Assembly (NCBI RefSeq): GCF_013204885.1
Contig: NZ_JABMKX010000007.1
Location: 124,001-188,000, forward strand
Origin: Paenibacillus tritici
Lineage (GTDB): Bacteria > Bacillota > Bacilli > Paenibacillales > Paenibacillaceae
Length of the DNA: 64,000 nucleotides
Direction: 5' to 3'
Both the position numbers and the translations under genes were made by a program. Position 1 is the first letter of the stretch. Each line of letters starts with the position of its first letter. Shown piece after piece: positions 24,918 through 33,757 of the stretch. Below the pieces are notes generated by a model. That model was not told the DNA's origin and did not search any database. It worked only from the letters and a program-made list of their open reading frames with translations.

Positions 24918-25470
24918 TCCGGCTTAGGGACTCCGGGGTCATGCCGAGATAGCTGGCCAGCTGATGCTGGGGGACGCGGCTGATCAATCCGGGTCTTGTC
25001 TGCATCAGTGTCTTCAGACGGTCTTCGGGGGAAGAGGCTACAAAAGCAGCGAATTCCTCCTGCATCTGACCGAAGTTCTCCTCGATCATCCGGCGGGTCA
25101 TCCCCTCCAGCTGCGCATGCTTGGCGTACATGGCCTGCTCCATATTCAGCGCGCCGACAACAAGTACACAGTCCTCCAGACAGGTCAGGCTGTATTCCGA
25201 AGAGGCATCCTCCTTATGCGCATTGAAGATCGCGATGGCCTGCTCCTCTGTATACAAGTTAGAGGTGATGTCGCGGCCTGTAATGTCCACGCTATGCTGC
25301 CGCACGCAGCCTTGTAACACGAAATAGCACTTCCCGGGAACCTCCCCCTGCCTGAGCAGAATGGTTCCTTTGCTGTATTCCTCAACCAGAATCTCATCCA
25401 GTATGGCCTGCTGCTCCGCTTCACTGAGAGAGGTCAGGCGGGTCATATATTGGCGTAACCGGTGCTTCAT
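24874..25470 (-). CDS. Crp/Fnr-family transcriptional regulator
   Basis: 198 residues. The N-terminal cyclic-nucleotide-binding-like barrel has KGTILLRQGEVPGKCYFVLQG; the C-terminal HTH has VPQHQLASYLGMTPESLSRI. The effector pocket lacks the classical cAMP signature, so another signal is likely. No iron-sulphur Cys cluster is seen. It overlaps the 3' end of the DUF4386 gene on the opposite strand. Targets unknown. Confidence 0.87.
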   Translation of the reverse strand: MKHRLRQYMTRLTSLSEAEQQAILDEILVEEYSKGTILLRQGEVPGKCYFVLQGCVRQHSVDITGRDITSNLYTEEQAIAIFNAHKEDASSEYSLTCLEDCVLVVGALNMEQAMYAKHAQLEGMTRRMIEENFGQMQEEFAAFVASSPEDRLKTLMQTRPGLISRVPQHQLASYLGMTPESLSRIKKRLQRERAELEF

Positions 25471-25516
25471 GTTCGTAACTCCTCACAATGAATTCTTCCC
25501 TGGTCACTACGTGATG

Positions 25517-26464
25517 TCAGTATCGGCTGAATATCCTCGCAGCTTCATCCCGCACCCGGTTCCGCAGGGCTTCAGGCTCCAGCACAACAGCATCTGCCCC
25601 CCAGCCGAGTACCCATTGCAGCAGATCCTCGGGGTGACGCACGCGAAAGGTCATAAGCCTTCCGGCAGCCTGGTCCTCCACTGCCTCCAGATAAAAGTTA
25701 CCCGATTCAGCCGCCTTGCCCGCGATCTCCGGCTGAACCAAAATGCGCACGCGTACATGGCGGTCATCCTCCGGCTGGTACTCGTGCAGATCGAAATCCG
25801 CAGGCGCCTGAAACCGGTCATCCAGAACGATAAGCTCGCTCATTCTGGATAACCGGAAATGACGGATCTCCTGCCGCAGCCCGCACCAGGCGACCAGGGT
25901 CCAGGCGCCTCTGTTCAGGACTAGTCCATACGGCGAGGCCGTTCGGACACTCCGGTGACTTCCATCAGCTTCCTGTCTGCCCTTCGTATACCCGAAGCTG
26001 ATCTTCCGCTGCTCCAGAATCGCGCGGCGGATCTGCTCCATGTACTCCTTCTCCTGTCCTTGCAGCTTATCTTTACTGGTATTCAGCAGCAGGATGCTCT
26101 GGCGGAGCCGGGAGGCATTCTCCTTGACATCCTCCGGCAGAATCGCCTCTATTTTCCTGCCTGCTGCGGAGGCCTGGGTCCCGTAATGAGCGTCGAACCG
26201 TTGTTCAATGAAGTCCGTCCCAATCAGCAGGGTCACCGCTTCCTCGGCAGTGAAGCTGACCGGGGGCAGGAAATACCCCTTCACTAATGAATATCCCTGA
26301 CCCGTCGCCCCTATCACCGGCACTCCGGCTTCACTGAGAGCCTGAATATCCCGGTAGATCGTCCTTACGCTCGTCTCGAAGGCTGCCGCCAAATCCTCTG
26401 CCCGTACAACGTCTTTACGCTGCAGCTCCAGTACGATAGCTAACATGCGGTCTGTTTTGTTCAT
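25517..26464 (-). CDS. YafY-type HTH/WYL-domain transcriptional regulator
   Basis: 315 residues. DeoR-like HTH_11 at the N-terminus (MLAIVLELQRKDVVRAEDLA, TSVRTIYRDIQALSEAGVPV), then a WYL domain (about 135-220, with GAWTLVAWCGLRQEIRHFRLSRM; here the third motif residue region reads VAWC in place of WYL) and a C-terminal WCX extension (DLLQWVLGWGADAVVLEP). WYL domains bind small ligands or nucleic acid ends. It stands alone, 34 bp upstream of the cycA stop codon region on the same strand. Confidence 0.88.
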   Translation of the reverse strand: MNKTDRMLAIVLELQRKDVVRAEDLAAAFETSVRTIYRDIQALSEAGVPVIGATGQGYSLVKGYFLPPVSFTAEEAVTLLIGTDFIEQRFDAHYGTQASAAGRKIEAILPEDVKENASRLRQSILLLNTSKDKLQGQEKEYMEQIRRAILEQRKISFGYTKGRQEADGSHRSVRTASPYGLVLNRGAWTLVAWCGLRQEIRHFRLSRMSELIVLDDRFQAPADFDLHEYQPEDDRHVRVRILVQPEIAGKAAESGNFYLEAVEDQAAGRLMTFRVRHPEDLLQWVLGWGADAVVLEPEALRNRVRDEAARIFSRY

Positions 26465-26498
26465 GCGGCTGCTGCTCCCTTGTCATGCTGAAATCAGT

Positions 26499-27875
26499 TT
26501 ATGTATTGATTATACTGATTTCCTGTTCCTTTTTCTCCTTTTTGCTCCTCATGGAATACAGGAGGAACAGCAGAATGAACCAGAGCGGGGTGAACAGCAG
26601 CGCCGGACGGGTCTCATCCGCGAAGAGCATGATGACAAGAATGGCAGCGAACAGCGCAAGGACGGCATAATTGATCAGCGGGGTGAACGGTGCCTTGAAC
26701 CGGGATGCGGCATGTAAGTCCGGGCGGTTCTTTTTATACCTGATATGACATACCAGCACAACACCCCATACCCAGATGAAGCAAATGGCGCTGATGGTAG
26801 TCACGATCCCGAAGGCCTGACCCGGAATGAGCTTGCTGAGCAGTGCCCCGGCAGAGATCACCAGGGTGGAGATGAACAAGGAATTCGCAGGCACATGGTT
26901 CCGGTTCAGCTTGCCAAGCTGAGGGGATGCCTGATTCCTTCTGCTCAGGTTATAGAGAATCCGGCTGGTCGAGAACATTCCGCTGTTGCAGGCAGAAGCC
27001 GCCGAGGTTAAGACCACGAAATTGATAATCCCTGCAGCAATCGGAATCCCTACCAGACTGAAGGTTCTCACGAACGGACTTTCAGCCGCGCTAAGCTGGG
27101 TCCAGGGGTTAATGCACAGCAGCACGAAGAGCGCGCCTACATAGAAGAAGAGAATCCGCAGAGGGATTTTATTGATGGCTGACGGGATGTTTTTCTCCGG
27201 ATTAGCTGTTTCGGCCGCCGATACCCCCACCAGCTCCACGCCCACATAAGCGAATACCACCATCTGGAAGGAAAATAAGAAGCCCCTCACCCCGTTCGGA
27301 AACACGCCGCCATGCTCCCAGAGATTGCGGACTGTAACCGAGCCTGCATCTGTCTTGAACCCGATCACCAGAAGAATGATCCCCAGGCCGATCAGGGCCA
27401 GAATCGTGACCACCTTAATCAGAGCGAACCAGAATTCAAGCTCGCCGAAGCTTTTGACCGTCAGCAGATTGAGGCCCAGCAGAATCATCAGGCAGATGAC
27501 AGCCGGCACCCACTGCGGGATATCGAACCAATACTGGACGTAGACGCCCACCGCAATCACATCCGCCATCGCCGTCATAATCCAGCAGAACCAGTAGGTC
27601 CAGCCCGTAATGAACGCCGCCCGGGGCCCCAGATAGTCCTCAGCAATGTCTGTAAAAGACTGATACCCCGCCTTGGAGAGCAGTAGCTCCCCCAGCGCCC
27701 GCATCACAAAAAACACGGCAATTCCCACGATGAGATACGTGAGCATAATGGAAGGCCCGGCCTGCTGAATCGCTTTGCCTGAGCCCAGGAACAACCCTGT
27801 GCCAATCGTGCCTCCGATAGCGATAAGCTGAACATGCCGGTTAGCCAGCTCTCTCTTTAATTCTGTCTGTGCCAT
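26499..27875 (-). CDS. cycA: D-serine/D-alanine/glycine permease
   Basis: About 458 residues, 12 membrane helices, APC/AAT family. Strong similarity to E. coli CycA throughout, for example LIAIGGTIGTGLFLGSG, GWTYWFCWIMTAMADV, FVVLTSAASACNSGMFSTSR and LLFTPLWFI. It imports glycine and small neutral amino acids by proton symport. The ATG at 27875 has GGGGGAG 6 bases upstream; an earlier in-frame start lies inside the leader terminator and is rejected. The 5' leader carries a glycine riboswitch aptamer and an intrinsic terminator, which fixes glycine as the likely physiological ligand and substrate. Confidence 0.93.
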   Translation of the reverse strand: MAQTELKRELANRHVQLIAIGGTIGTGLFLGSGKAIQQAGPSIMLTYLIVGIAVFFVMRALGELLLSKAGYQSFTDIAEDYLGPRAAFITGWTYWFCWIMTAMADVIAVGVYVQYWFDIPQWVPAVICLMILLGLNLLTVKSFGELEFWFALIKVVTILALIGLGIILLVIGFKTDAGSVTVRNLWEHGGVFPNGVRGFLFSFQMVVFAYVGVELVGVSAAETANPEKNIPSAINKIPLRILFFYVGALFVLLCINPWTQLSAAESPFVRTFSLVGIPIAAGIINFVVLTSAASACNSGMFSTSRILYNLSRRNQASPQLGKLNRNHVPANSLFISTLVISAGALLSKLIPGQAFGIVTTISAICFIWVWGVVLVCHIRYKKNRPDLHAASRFKAPFTPLINYAVLALFAAILVIMLFADETRPALLFTPLWFILLFLLYSMRSKKEKKEQEISIINT

Positions 27876-27921
27876 ACCTGTCTCCCCCTTAATATATATG
27901 ACGCTGTCCTGCCGGTAACAC

Positions 27922-27951
27922 AAAAAGGAGACTGGATGTCATCCAATCTCC
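27922..27951 (-). terminator. riboswitch expression-platform terminator of cycA
   Basis: Minus strand GGAGATTGGATG pairs with CATCCAGTCTCC (one G-U; tight loop) and is followed by TTTTT. It sits between the glycine aptamer and the cycA RBS. Confidence 0.85.
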
Positions 27952-27954
27952 CGG

Positions 27955-28110
27955 TTCCTAAAGAATATCCAAATAAGCTTCTGCCCGGCAGAGGGTTCCT
28001 CAGCACGGCAAATACAAATTCGGTACTCTTCTGTCCTTTTGCCTGAGATTGTGAACCCTTCGGCGCTGCAGTTCCCCGCAGTCTCTCCAGAAGCTGCTCC
28101 TGCTATAGTG
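27955..28110 (-). ncRNA. glycine riboswitch (gcvT motif), apparently singlet with a 3' ghost element
   Basis: Minus strand from about 28094 carries the aptamer core: CTGGAGAGAC, then GCGCCGAAGGGTTCAC, then CTCAGGCAAAAGGACAGAAG (to 28027), with P1 formed by CTTCTG/CAGAAG. This is the hallmark order of a glycine aptamer. The next 70 nt show only a hairpin-like region (GAGGAACCCTCTGCCGGGCAG) without a second GGAGAG or GCGCCGA core, like the ghost aptamer of type-1 singlets. It is followed by the terminator, so glycine would gate transcription of cycA. Confidence 0.9.
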
Positions 28111-28352
28111 TGATCCATAGCAATCATAGCTTGTGTGATGTATTAAATTGGTGAAGCGTTAATGCGTTCTGATATTCTAACATATTACCGGCAATGTGAG
28201 TAATGATCTGTGAAAAAAGTCGCAATGCTCTACAGGAGTTTTGCGGGAACAGGTCATTTTTGAATAAACAGGGTCATTTGCAAGAGAGAATTCCGTTCAT
28301 CGTCTCTACTATAATAAATTCATCCAGAATAAGCAGAGTGAGGTTAGAACCT

Positions 28353-29330
28353 ATGACAAATCCTAGAACCCAAGCTTTAACCAAGCCGCCCTATACGCAG
28401 CCGCAGGGCCGCTTCCGCCGGTTGCTGCTCAATATCGTGAGATACCGGGTGCTGCTGATTATGCTGCTGCCCACCTCGATTATCTTTTTCATCAACTGCT
28501 ACATTCCGATGTTCGGATTATTCATTGCCTTCAAGAATATCAACTATATTGACGGCATTATGGGCAGCCCCTGGGCGGGACTCGACAACTTCCGGTTCCT
28601 CTTCGCCACCTCCGATGCCCTGCGGGTAACCATCAACACCGTCGGGTACAACGTGGTTTTCATTATCTCAGGCCTGATCCTCTCCGTAACCCTGGCCATT
28701 GCCATCAATGAGGTTCGCAGCAAGATCGCCTCTAAATTCTTCCAGACCGTGATGATCATGCCGAATTTCTTGTCCATGGTTGTCGTCAGCTTCATTGTGT
28801 ACGCCTTCCTGCACCCGGAGTACGGCTTCCTGGTCAAGCATATCCTGCCCATGTTCGGCTATTCCTCAGTGAATGCTTATATGCATCCTAATGCGTGGCC
28901 TTATATCCTGTGGATCACCAAGATGTGGCATTCGATCGGCATCGGCAGTGTCATCTATCTCGCAGCCATCACCGGCATCAGCGAGGAGCTGTACGAGGCT
29001 GCGGTGGTGGACGGCGCCAGCAAATGGCAGCAGATCACCCGGATTACCCTGCCGCTGCTTACGCCGATCATGGTCATTCTGACCATTCTCAACATGGGCG
29101 GGATTTTCCGCTCCGACTTCGGGCTGTTCTACCACGTTACGCTGGACTCCGGTGCGCTGCGGTCCACTACGGATGTCATCGACACCTATGTATACCGGGG
29201 CTTAATTCAGCTCAATGATCTGGGGATGTCCTCAGCGGCGAACTTTTATCAATCCGTCATCGGCTTCTTCCTTGTCATCGGGGCGAACAGTCTGGCCCGC
29301 AAGCTGAACCGCGATACGGCACTTTTCTAG
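28353..29330 (+). CDS. sugar ABC transporter permease, LplB/YtfP-like (MalF-type)
   Basis: About 325 residues with six membrane helices and the binding-protein-dependent permease (EAA) loop ELYEAAVVDGASKWQQITRITLP. The N-terminus LLLNIVRYRVLLIMLLPTSI and the sequence CYIPMFGLFIAFKNIN are typical of the LplB group that serves complex oligosaccharides, often plant polysaccharide fragments. Open frame extends to 28203, but the ATG at 28353 has GTGAGG 9 bases upstream. First gene of a five-gene operon: two permeases, a binding lipoprotein and a YesM/YesN pair. No ATPase is present, so a shared MsmX-type ATPase elsewhere is inferred. Confidence 0.93.
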   Translation: MTNPRTQALTKPPYTQPQGRFRRLLLNIVRYRVLLIMLLPTSIIFFINCYIPMFGLFIAFKNINYIDGIMGSPWAGLDNFRFLFATSDALRVTINTVGYNVVFIISGLILSVTLAIAINEVRSKIASKFFQTVMIMPNFLSMVVVSFIVYAFLHPEYGFLVKHILPMFGYSSVNAYMHPNAWPYILWITKMWHSIGIGSVIYLAAITGISEELYEAAVVDGASKWQQITRITLPLLTPIMVILTILNMGGIFRSDFGLFYHVTLDSGALRSTTDVIDTYVYRGLIQLNDLGMSSAANFYQSVIGFFLVIGANSLARKLNRDTALF

Positions 29331-29344
29331 AACGGAGGATCTTA

Positions 29345-30259
29345 ATGACTACTGCAACCCGAACCCGCTCCTATCCCAAAGGCTCCAAGAGTGCCCAGAT
29401 TGTGCTGAACATCTTCTTCATCGCCTTCAGTCTGGCCTGCATCCTGCCTATTCTGCTCATTGTCGCCATTTCCTTAACCAATGAGAAAACGTTAACGCTG
29501 CAAGGGTATAGATTCTGGCCCGAGAAGATTGACCTGACCGCCTACCAATATCTGTTCAATCATTCGCAGACGCTGGTCAAAGCTTATGGAATCAGCCTGA
29601 CCGTTACGCTGACCGGAACCGTGCTGGCCGTGCTGCTGATTGCCTTATATGCGTATCCGCTCTACCGGAAGGATTTTCCTTTCAAAAAGACGTTTAACTT
29701 CTACCTGCTGATTACCATGCTGTTCTCAGGCGGGCTGGTCCCCTTCTACCTGCTGTACGTTAACTATCTGGATCTCAAGGACTCGCTGGTCGCGCTTATT
29801 CTGCCCGGCTTGTCCAATGCCTTCTATATCTTCATAACCCGCACCTTCTTCCAGCAGACGATCCCGGAAGAGATGATCGAATCCGGCAAACTGGACGGGG
29901 CATCGGAATGGCGGATCTTCTTCCAGCTGGTGCTTCCGATCTCGCTGCCCGTTCTCGCCACCGTTGGCCTGTTCACTACACTGACGTATTGGAACGACTG
30001 GTTCAACTCCATGCTCTTCATCAATGACACGGACAAGTTCTCCTTGCAGTATGTCATGATTCAAATGATCCGTCAGGCAGAGTTCTTCAAGAACCAATTG
30101 GCGGGCAGCGGAGTAGCCCTGATGGTCCAAGAGTCGGTTCCGACCGAAAGTCTGCGGATGGCCATGGTAGTGGTGTCGATTGGCCCGATCCTGTTCGTCT
30201 ATCCCTTCTTCCAGAAGTACTTCACCAAAGGCCTTACGATAGGGGCCATCAAAGGGTAA
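29345..30259 (+). CDS. carbohydrate ABC transporter permease, YtcP/LplC-like (MalG-type)
   Basis: 304 residues, six membrane helices. EAA loop: EEMIESGKLDGASEWRIFFQLVLPISLPVL. The C-terminal YPFFQKYFTKGLTIGAIKG is the classical end of this family. It forms the heterodimer with the preceding permease, 14 bp upstream. RBS GGAGGATCTTA precedes the ATG. Family position again points to oligosaccharides rather than monosaccharides. Confidence 0.93.
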   Translation: MTTATRTRSYPKGSKSAQIVLNIFFIAFSLACILPILLIVAISLTNEKTLTLQGYRFWPEKIDLTAYQYLFNHSQTLVKAYGISLTVTLTGTVLAVLLIALYAYPLYRKDFPFKKTFNFYLLITMLFSGGLVPFYLLYVNYLDLKDSLVALILPGLSNAFYIFITRTFFQQTIPEEMIESGKLDGASEWRIFFQLVLPISLPVLATVGLFTTLTYWNDWFNSMLFINDTDKFSLQYVMIQMIRQAEFFKNQLAGSGVALMVQESVPTESLRMAMVVVSIGPILFVYPFFQKYFTKGLTIGAIKG

Positions 30260-30329
30260 CCCGGTCTGACTCTGGCGTAAATGCCGGTTAGAATATATGA
30301 TCTAATTATCATTGAGGAGGTTCATACAA

Positions 30330-31925
30330 ATGAGAACAACAAGAAGCTCTGGCGCGGTGTTTGCTGCTCTGACCGCCGTGATACTGGGCATTACCGGGTG
30401 CGGCGGGGGCAATTCGGGCGCTTCCGCTCCATCCAAGGCAGAATCGACAGCAGCCGCTACCGCCGGAGGCACAGAAGGCAGCAGTAATCCCGATATTTCA
30501 ACGTTCCGGAAGTTAACCGTTTACACGGTTGGGAATTTCCCGCAGAATGATACCAAGGCGGTTGTGGAAGAGATCAATAAATATCTCAAGGAGAAAATCA
30601 ACGCCGAGATTGATTTCCAGGGGCTTCCTTGGTCCTCCTGGGCCGAGAAGATGGCGCTGGCTTACCAATCCGGGGAACAGGTGGATCTGACCTTTGCCCC
30701 TAACTGGGCGGATTTCGCCAACAACGTAGCCAAAGGCGCATTCCTGCCGCTTGATGATCTGTTAGCCCAATATGGACAAGGCATCAAGGAGACTCTCGAT
30801 CCCCGCTTCCTCGACGGCGGAACGGTAGACGGCAAAGTATATGCGATCCCCACCAATAAGGAAATTGGCGAGAGCCATACGATTATGTTCCGGAAGGATC
30901 TGGTCGATAAATACGGATTCGATGTGAACTCGATCCAGACGCTGGAGGATCTGGAGCCATGGCTGCAGACGATCAAGGAGAAGGAACCGGCCATTGCGCC
31001 GATCTGGCTCTCCGGCAGCGGCTCCGATACGCTTGGCTACTTCGACAAAACCAAAGAGAGCATGAAGGAAAACTTCCGTTATGAGCTGGTTGCAGGCGCT
31101 CCTGCCGGTATCGTTCTCGATACGAAGACCGATAAGATGATTATCAGCTCGATGGAATCCGACACAGCGATATACCGGATGAAGCTCTACGGCGACTGGT
31201 TCAGCAAAGGCTACATCAACAAGGATGCCGCCACTACTAAGACCAGCACTGAAGACGCTTTCAAGGCTGGCAAGACCTGGATGAAGTTCGGTTCGGATAA
31301 GCCGGATTCCGACAAGGAAGATTCCATCGCCACCGGCATTGAGCTGGTGAAGCTGAAGGGGAATGAACCTGAGATCAGCACCGCCAGCGTCAGCAACTCC
31401 ATGATGGCGATCGGACGTACCTCCATTGATCCGGAGCGGACGATGATGCTGCTCAATCTGCTCCATACGGACCCGCACCTGGTTAATCTGATTGACTTCG
31501 GCGTGGAAGGACGGCAGTATGTCAAGGTGGAAGGCAAGGACAACTTCATCAAGCTCCCTGACGGCATTGCTACCCGCGCCGATACTGGCTGGGCGCCGGG
31601 GATTGAATGGATGTTCGGCAACCAGACCATAACCTACCTGTGGGAAGGCGAAAGTGCCGATAAATGGGAGAAGTTCAAGGCCTATAACGAGAGCGCCCAT
31701 AAGGTGAAGTCATTCGGCTTCAACTTCAATACGGACCCTGTCAAAACACAGGTATCCGTGGTCAGCAACATTATCAAGGAATTCCGTCCACTGCTTGAAA
31801 CAGGCAGCCTGGGTGTAGACAAGGTGCTTGAGGAATATAATAAGAAGCTGAAGGCCAACGGAATCGAAGATATCCGTGCCGAGGTTCAGAAGCAATATGA
31901 TGCCTGGAAAGCTAAACAATCCTAA
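30330..31925 (+). CDS. extracellular solute-binding lipoprotein (LplA/YtcQ-like)
   Basis: About 531 residues. A lipoprotein signal ends in ITGC (Cys about 24), followed by a Ser/Ala/Gly-rich linker and a large binding domain with FRKLTVYTVGNFPQND near the start and the C-terminal MIA-like pattern SMMAIGRTSIDPERTMMLLNLL. This size group (500-plus residues) matches the LplA/YtcQ family that captures oligosaccharides for LplB/YtcP permeases. The ATG at 30330 has GAGGAGG 9 bases upstream; an earlier TTG overlaps that site. A stem-loop follows the stop codon. Confidence 0.92.
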   Translation: MRTTRSSGAVFAALTAVILGITGCGGGNSGASAPSKAESTAAATAGGTEGSSNPDISTFRKLTVYTVGNFPQNDTKAVVEEINKYLKEKINAEIDFQGLPWSSWAEKMALAYQSGEQVDLTFAPNWADFANNVAKGAFLPLDDLLAQYGQGIKETLDPRFLDGGTVDGKVYAIPTNKEIGESHTIMFRKDLVDKYGFDVNSIQTLEDLEPWLQTIKEKEPAIAPIWLSGSGSDTLGYFDKTKESMKENFRYELVAGAPAGIVLDTKTDKMIISSMESDTAIYRMKLYGDWFSKGYINKDAATTKTSTEDAFKAGKTWMKFGSDKPDSDKEDSIATGIELVKLKGNEPEISTASVSNSMMAIGRTSIDPERTMMLLNLLHTDPHLVNLIDFGVEGRQYVKVEGKDNFIKLPDGIATRADTGWAPGIEWMFGNQTITYLWEGESADKWEKFKAYNESAHKVKSFGFNFNTDPVKTQVSVVSNIIKEFRPLLETGSLGVDKVLEEYNKKLKANGIEDIRAEVQKQYDAWKAKQS

Positions 31926-31936
31926 ATAAATAGGCT

Positions 31937-31967
31937 AAGGGGAAGGACGGCAGACGTCCTTCCCCTT
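31937..31967 (+). terminator. stem-loop between transporter genes and kinase (partial terminator or stabiliser)
   Basis: AAGGGGAAGGACG pairs perfectly with CGTCCTTCCCCTT around a five-base loop. It lacks a long T run, so it may only dampen expression of the downstream HK/RR pair relative to the abundant binding protein and protect the upstream mRNA. Confidence 0.65.
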
Positions 31968-32013
31968 TCCTGCCGCCAGGGCGCAAATGTACCTAAGGGG
32001 TGAACGTGAAACT

Positions 32014-33750
32014 GTGAAATTATCCTTGCGATTCAAAGTGAGCGCACTTGTCCTGCTGCTGGTCACGCCGCTGTTCCTGTTTCTCTCTTACACCAATCTC
32101 TATTCCACCAACATTGTCCGGGAGAAAGTTGCGAAATCCGCTTCAGACACCTTAACCCTTCACTTAGGTACACTCGATGAGCTGCTGGAGCAGACCAGCC
32201 ATTATCTGCTGCGTACGGCGAATGAAAATATGCTGCTGGAGTTATACTCCGACAGCGGCCCGGACAGTGTCAACTATTACCTGTCCATCCGCAAGCTGAT
32301 GGACCAGTGGTATAGCGATGTCAGCTATTACACTATCATCCGCAGTGTATTCGTATACCATCAAGACCGGGACGAGTTATTCCTCAGCAGCCAGAGAGAG
32401 TATTATCAGGAGAAGGAGATGATTACCTCCGGTCTGTCTCCGCGCCTTAAGGCGCCCAATCTTCAGGCTTCCCTGAAGTGGGAGACCGTGACCCTCGGCG
32501 GGGAGCCGGTGTTATTCAAGGTGCTGCCGGACAAGAGCGGCCGGCTCCTGATGGGGGTACTGGTCAGCATCGACTCCCTGGCTCAGCCCTTGACCCAACT
32601 GGAGTCAACAGCAGGCAGCGGACAGATCGGCATCATCAGCAATGACGGCAAATTGCTATGGGGCGAATTCGCCGGGGAGGATCTTGCCCTCATCCGCAGC
32701 CAGCTGGGCAATCCGGACCACCCGGCGGATAAGTCAATCCGGCTGAGCAACGGCAATAATTATCTGCTGATTGACAAGCCTTCACAATATTCCAACCTGA
32801 ATGTCTTCATTCTGCTGGATGAGAAGTCCATTCTCGACGAGCTGCCGGTCTTCCAGCGAATTATTAAGGTTATTCCCTTCGCCATTATTATCATTATAGG
32901 TATCCTGCTGGCGCTGCTCAGCCGGCTTGTGTTCAAGCCTATCCAGCAACTGACCAGCGGGATGCGCATCCTGGGGAAGGGACAGCTGGAATACCGGCTG
33001 AAGGAAGGCAACAGCAGGGAGTTCCAGATTATTACCCGGCAGTTCAACCAGATGGCCGAGCAGATCGGCAATCTTAAGATTGATGTGTATGAGGAGCAGA
33101 TGAAGGTGCAGCAAGCCGAGCTTAAGCATCTTCAGGCGCAGATCAATCCCCATTTTTTCATGAATTCCTTGAATATCGTCTTCCATCTGGTAGAGCTGAA
33201 GCAGGATGCCCTGATCAAAAAAATGATTGGACATCTGGTCTCCCATTTCCGGTTCATTATGAGTACCAATAACACCTGGATTCCTCTGCTGAGCGAATTC
33301 AATCATATTCAGAACTATATTGAGATTCAAATGGTGATGTATCCGAACAAGCTGGCCTATCACCTACAGCTCCCCGCGGAGCTTGAGCATACCCTGATTC
33401 CGCCGCTGTTGGTTCAGCCCTTCGTCGAGAATGCCATCAAGCATGGCTTCATCAATAACACCAAGCCCTTTGAAGTCGGAATCACGGTGAGCGAAGAAGC
33501 CGGGGAGAACAGCGATGCCTGCATTGCCATTCAGATCCGGGATTCCGGTCCCGGCTTCTCCAGTCAGCAGCTCGACAAGCTTAATCTGGGCTTATATGAG
33601 AAAGAACCTACAGACCGTCATCTGGGAATATGGAACGTATACCGACGCATGCTGATGTTCTATAACAACCGGGCAAGCCTTACCTTCCATAATGCTCCTG
33701 ACGGGGGAGCTGTTGTGGAGCTAAGACTACCCGTTCAGAGGGAGCTGTGA
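32014..33750 (+). CDS. YesM-type sensor histidine kinase
   Basis: About 578 residues. One N-terminal membrane helix (FKVSALVLLLVTPLFLFLSY), an extracellular sensing domain (about 40-275), a second helix (VIPFAIIIIIGILLALLSRL), HAMP, then a His_kinase domain with the phosphoacceptor motif INPHFFMNSLN (about 378; most members have HFLYNTL) and a HATPase_c domain with VENAIKHGF and DSGPGF. It senses the transported sugar or its binding protein and phosphorylates the adjacent AraC-type regulator. The start is GTG at 32014 in place of the ATG 27 bases upstream, since AAGGGGTGA precedes it. Confidence 0.9.
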   Translation: MKLSLRFKVSALVLLLVTPLFLFLSYTNLYSTNIVREKVAKSASDTLTLHLGTLDELLEQTSHYLLRTANENMLLELYSDSGPDSVNYYLSIRKLMDQWYSDVSYYTIIRSVFVYHQDRDELFLSSQREYYQEKEMITSGLSPRLKAPNLQASLKWETVTLGGEPVLFKVLPDKSGRLLMGVLVSIDSLAQPLTQLESTAGSGQIGIISNDGKLLWGEFAGEDLALIRSQLGNPDHPADKSIRLSNGNNYLLIDKPSQYSNLNVFILLDEKSILDELPVFQRIIKVIPFAIIIIIGILLALLSRLVFKPIQQLTSGMRILGKGQLEYRLKEGNSREFQIITRQFNQMAEQIGNLKIDVYEEQMKVQQAELKHLQAQINPHFFMNSLNIVFHLVELKQDALIKKMIGHLVSHFRFIMSTNNTWIPLLSEFNHIQNYIEIQMVMYPNKLAYHLQLPAELEHTLIPPLLVQPFVENAIKHGFINNTKPFEVGITVSEEAGENSDACIAIQIRDSGPGFSSQQLDKLNLGLYEKEPTDRHLGIWNVYRRMLMFYNNRASLTFHNAPDGGAVVELRLPVQREL

Positions 33751-33757
33751 CGTTCGT

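Noticed and set aside
30762..31700. 312-residue ORF on the minus strand
   Set aside because: Antisense to the LplA-like binding protein gene and without an RBS; typical GC-rich shadow frame.
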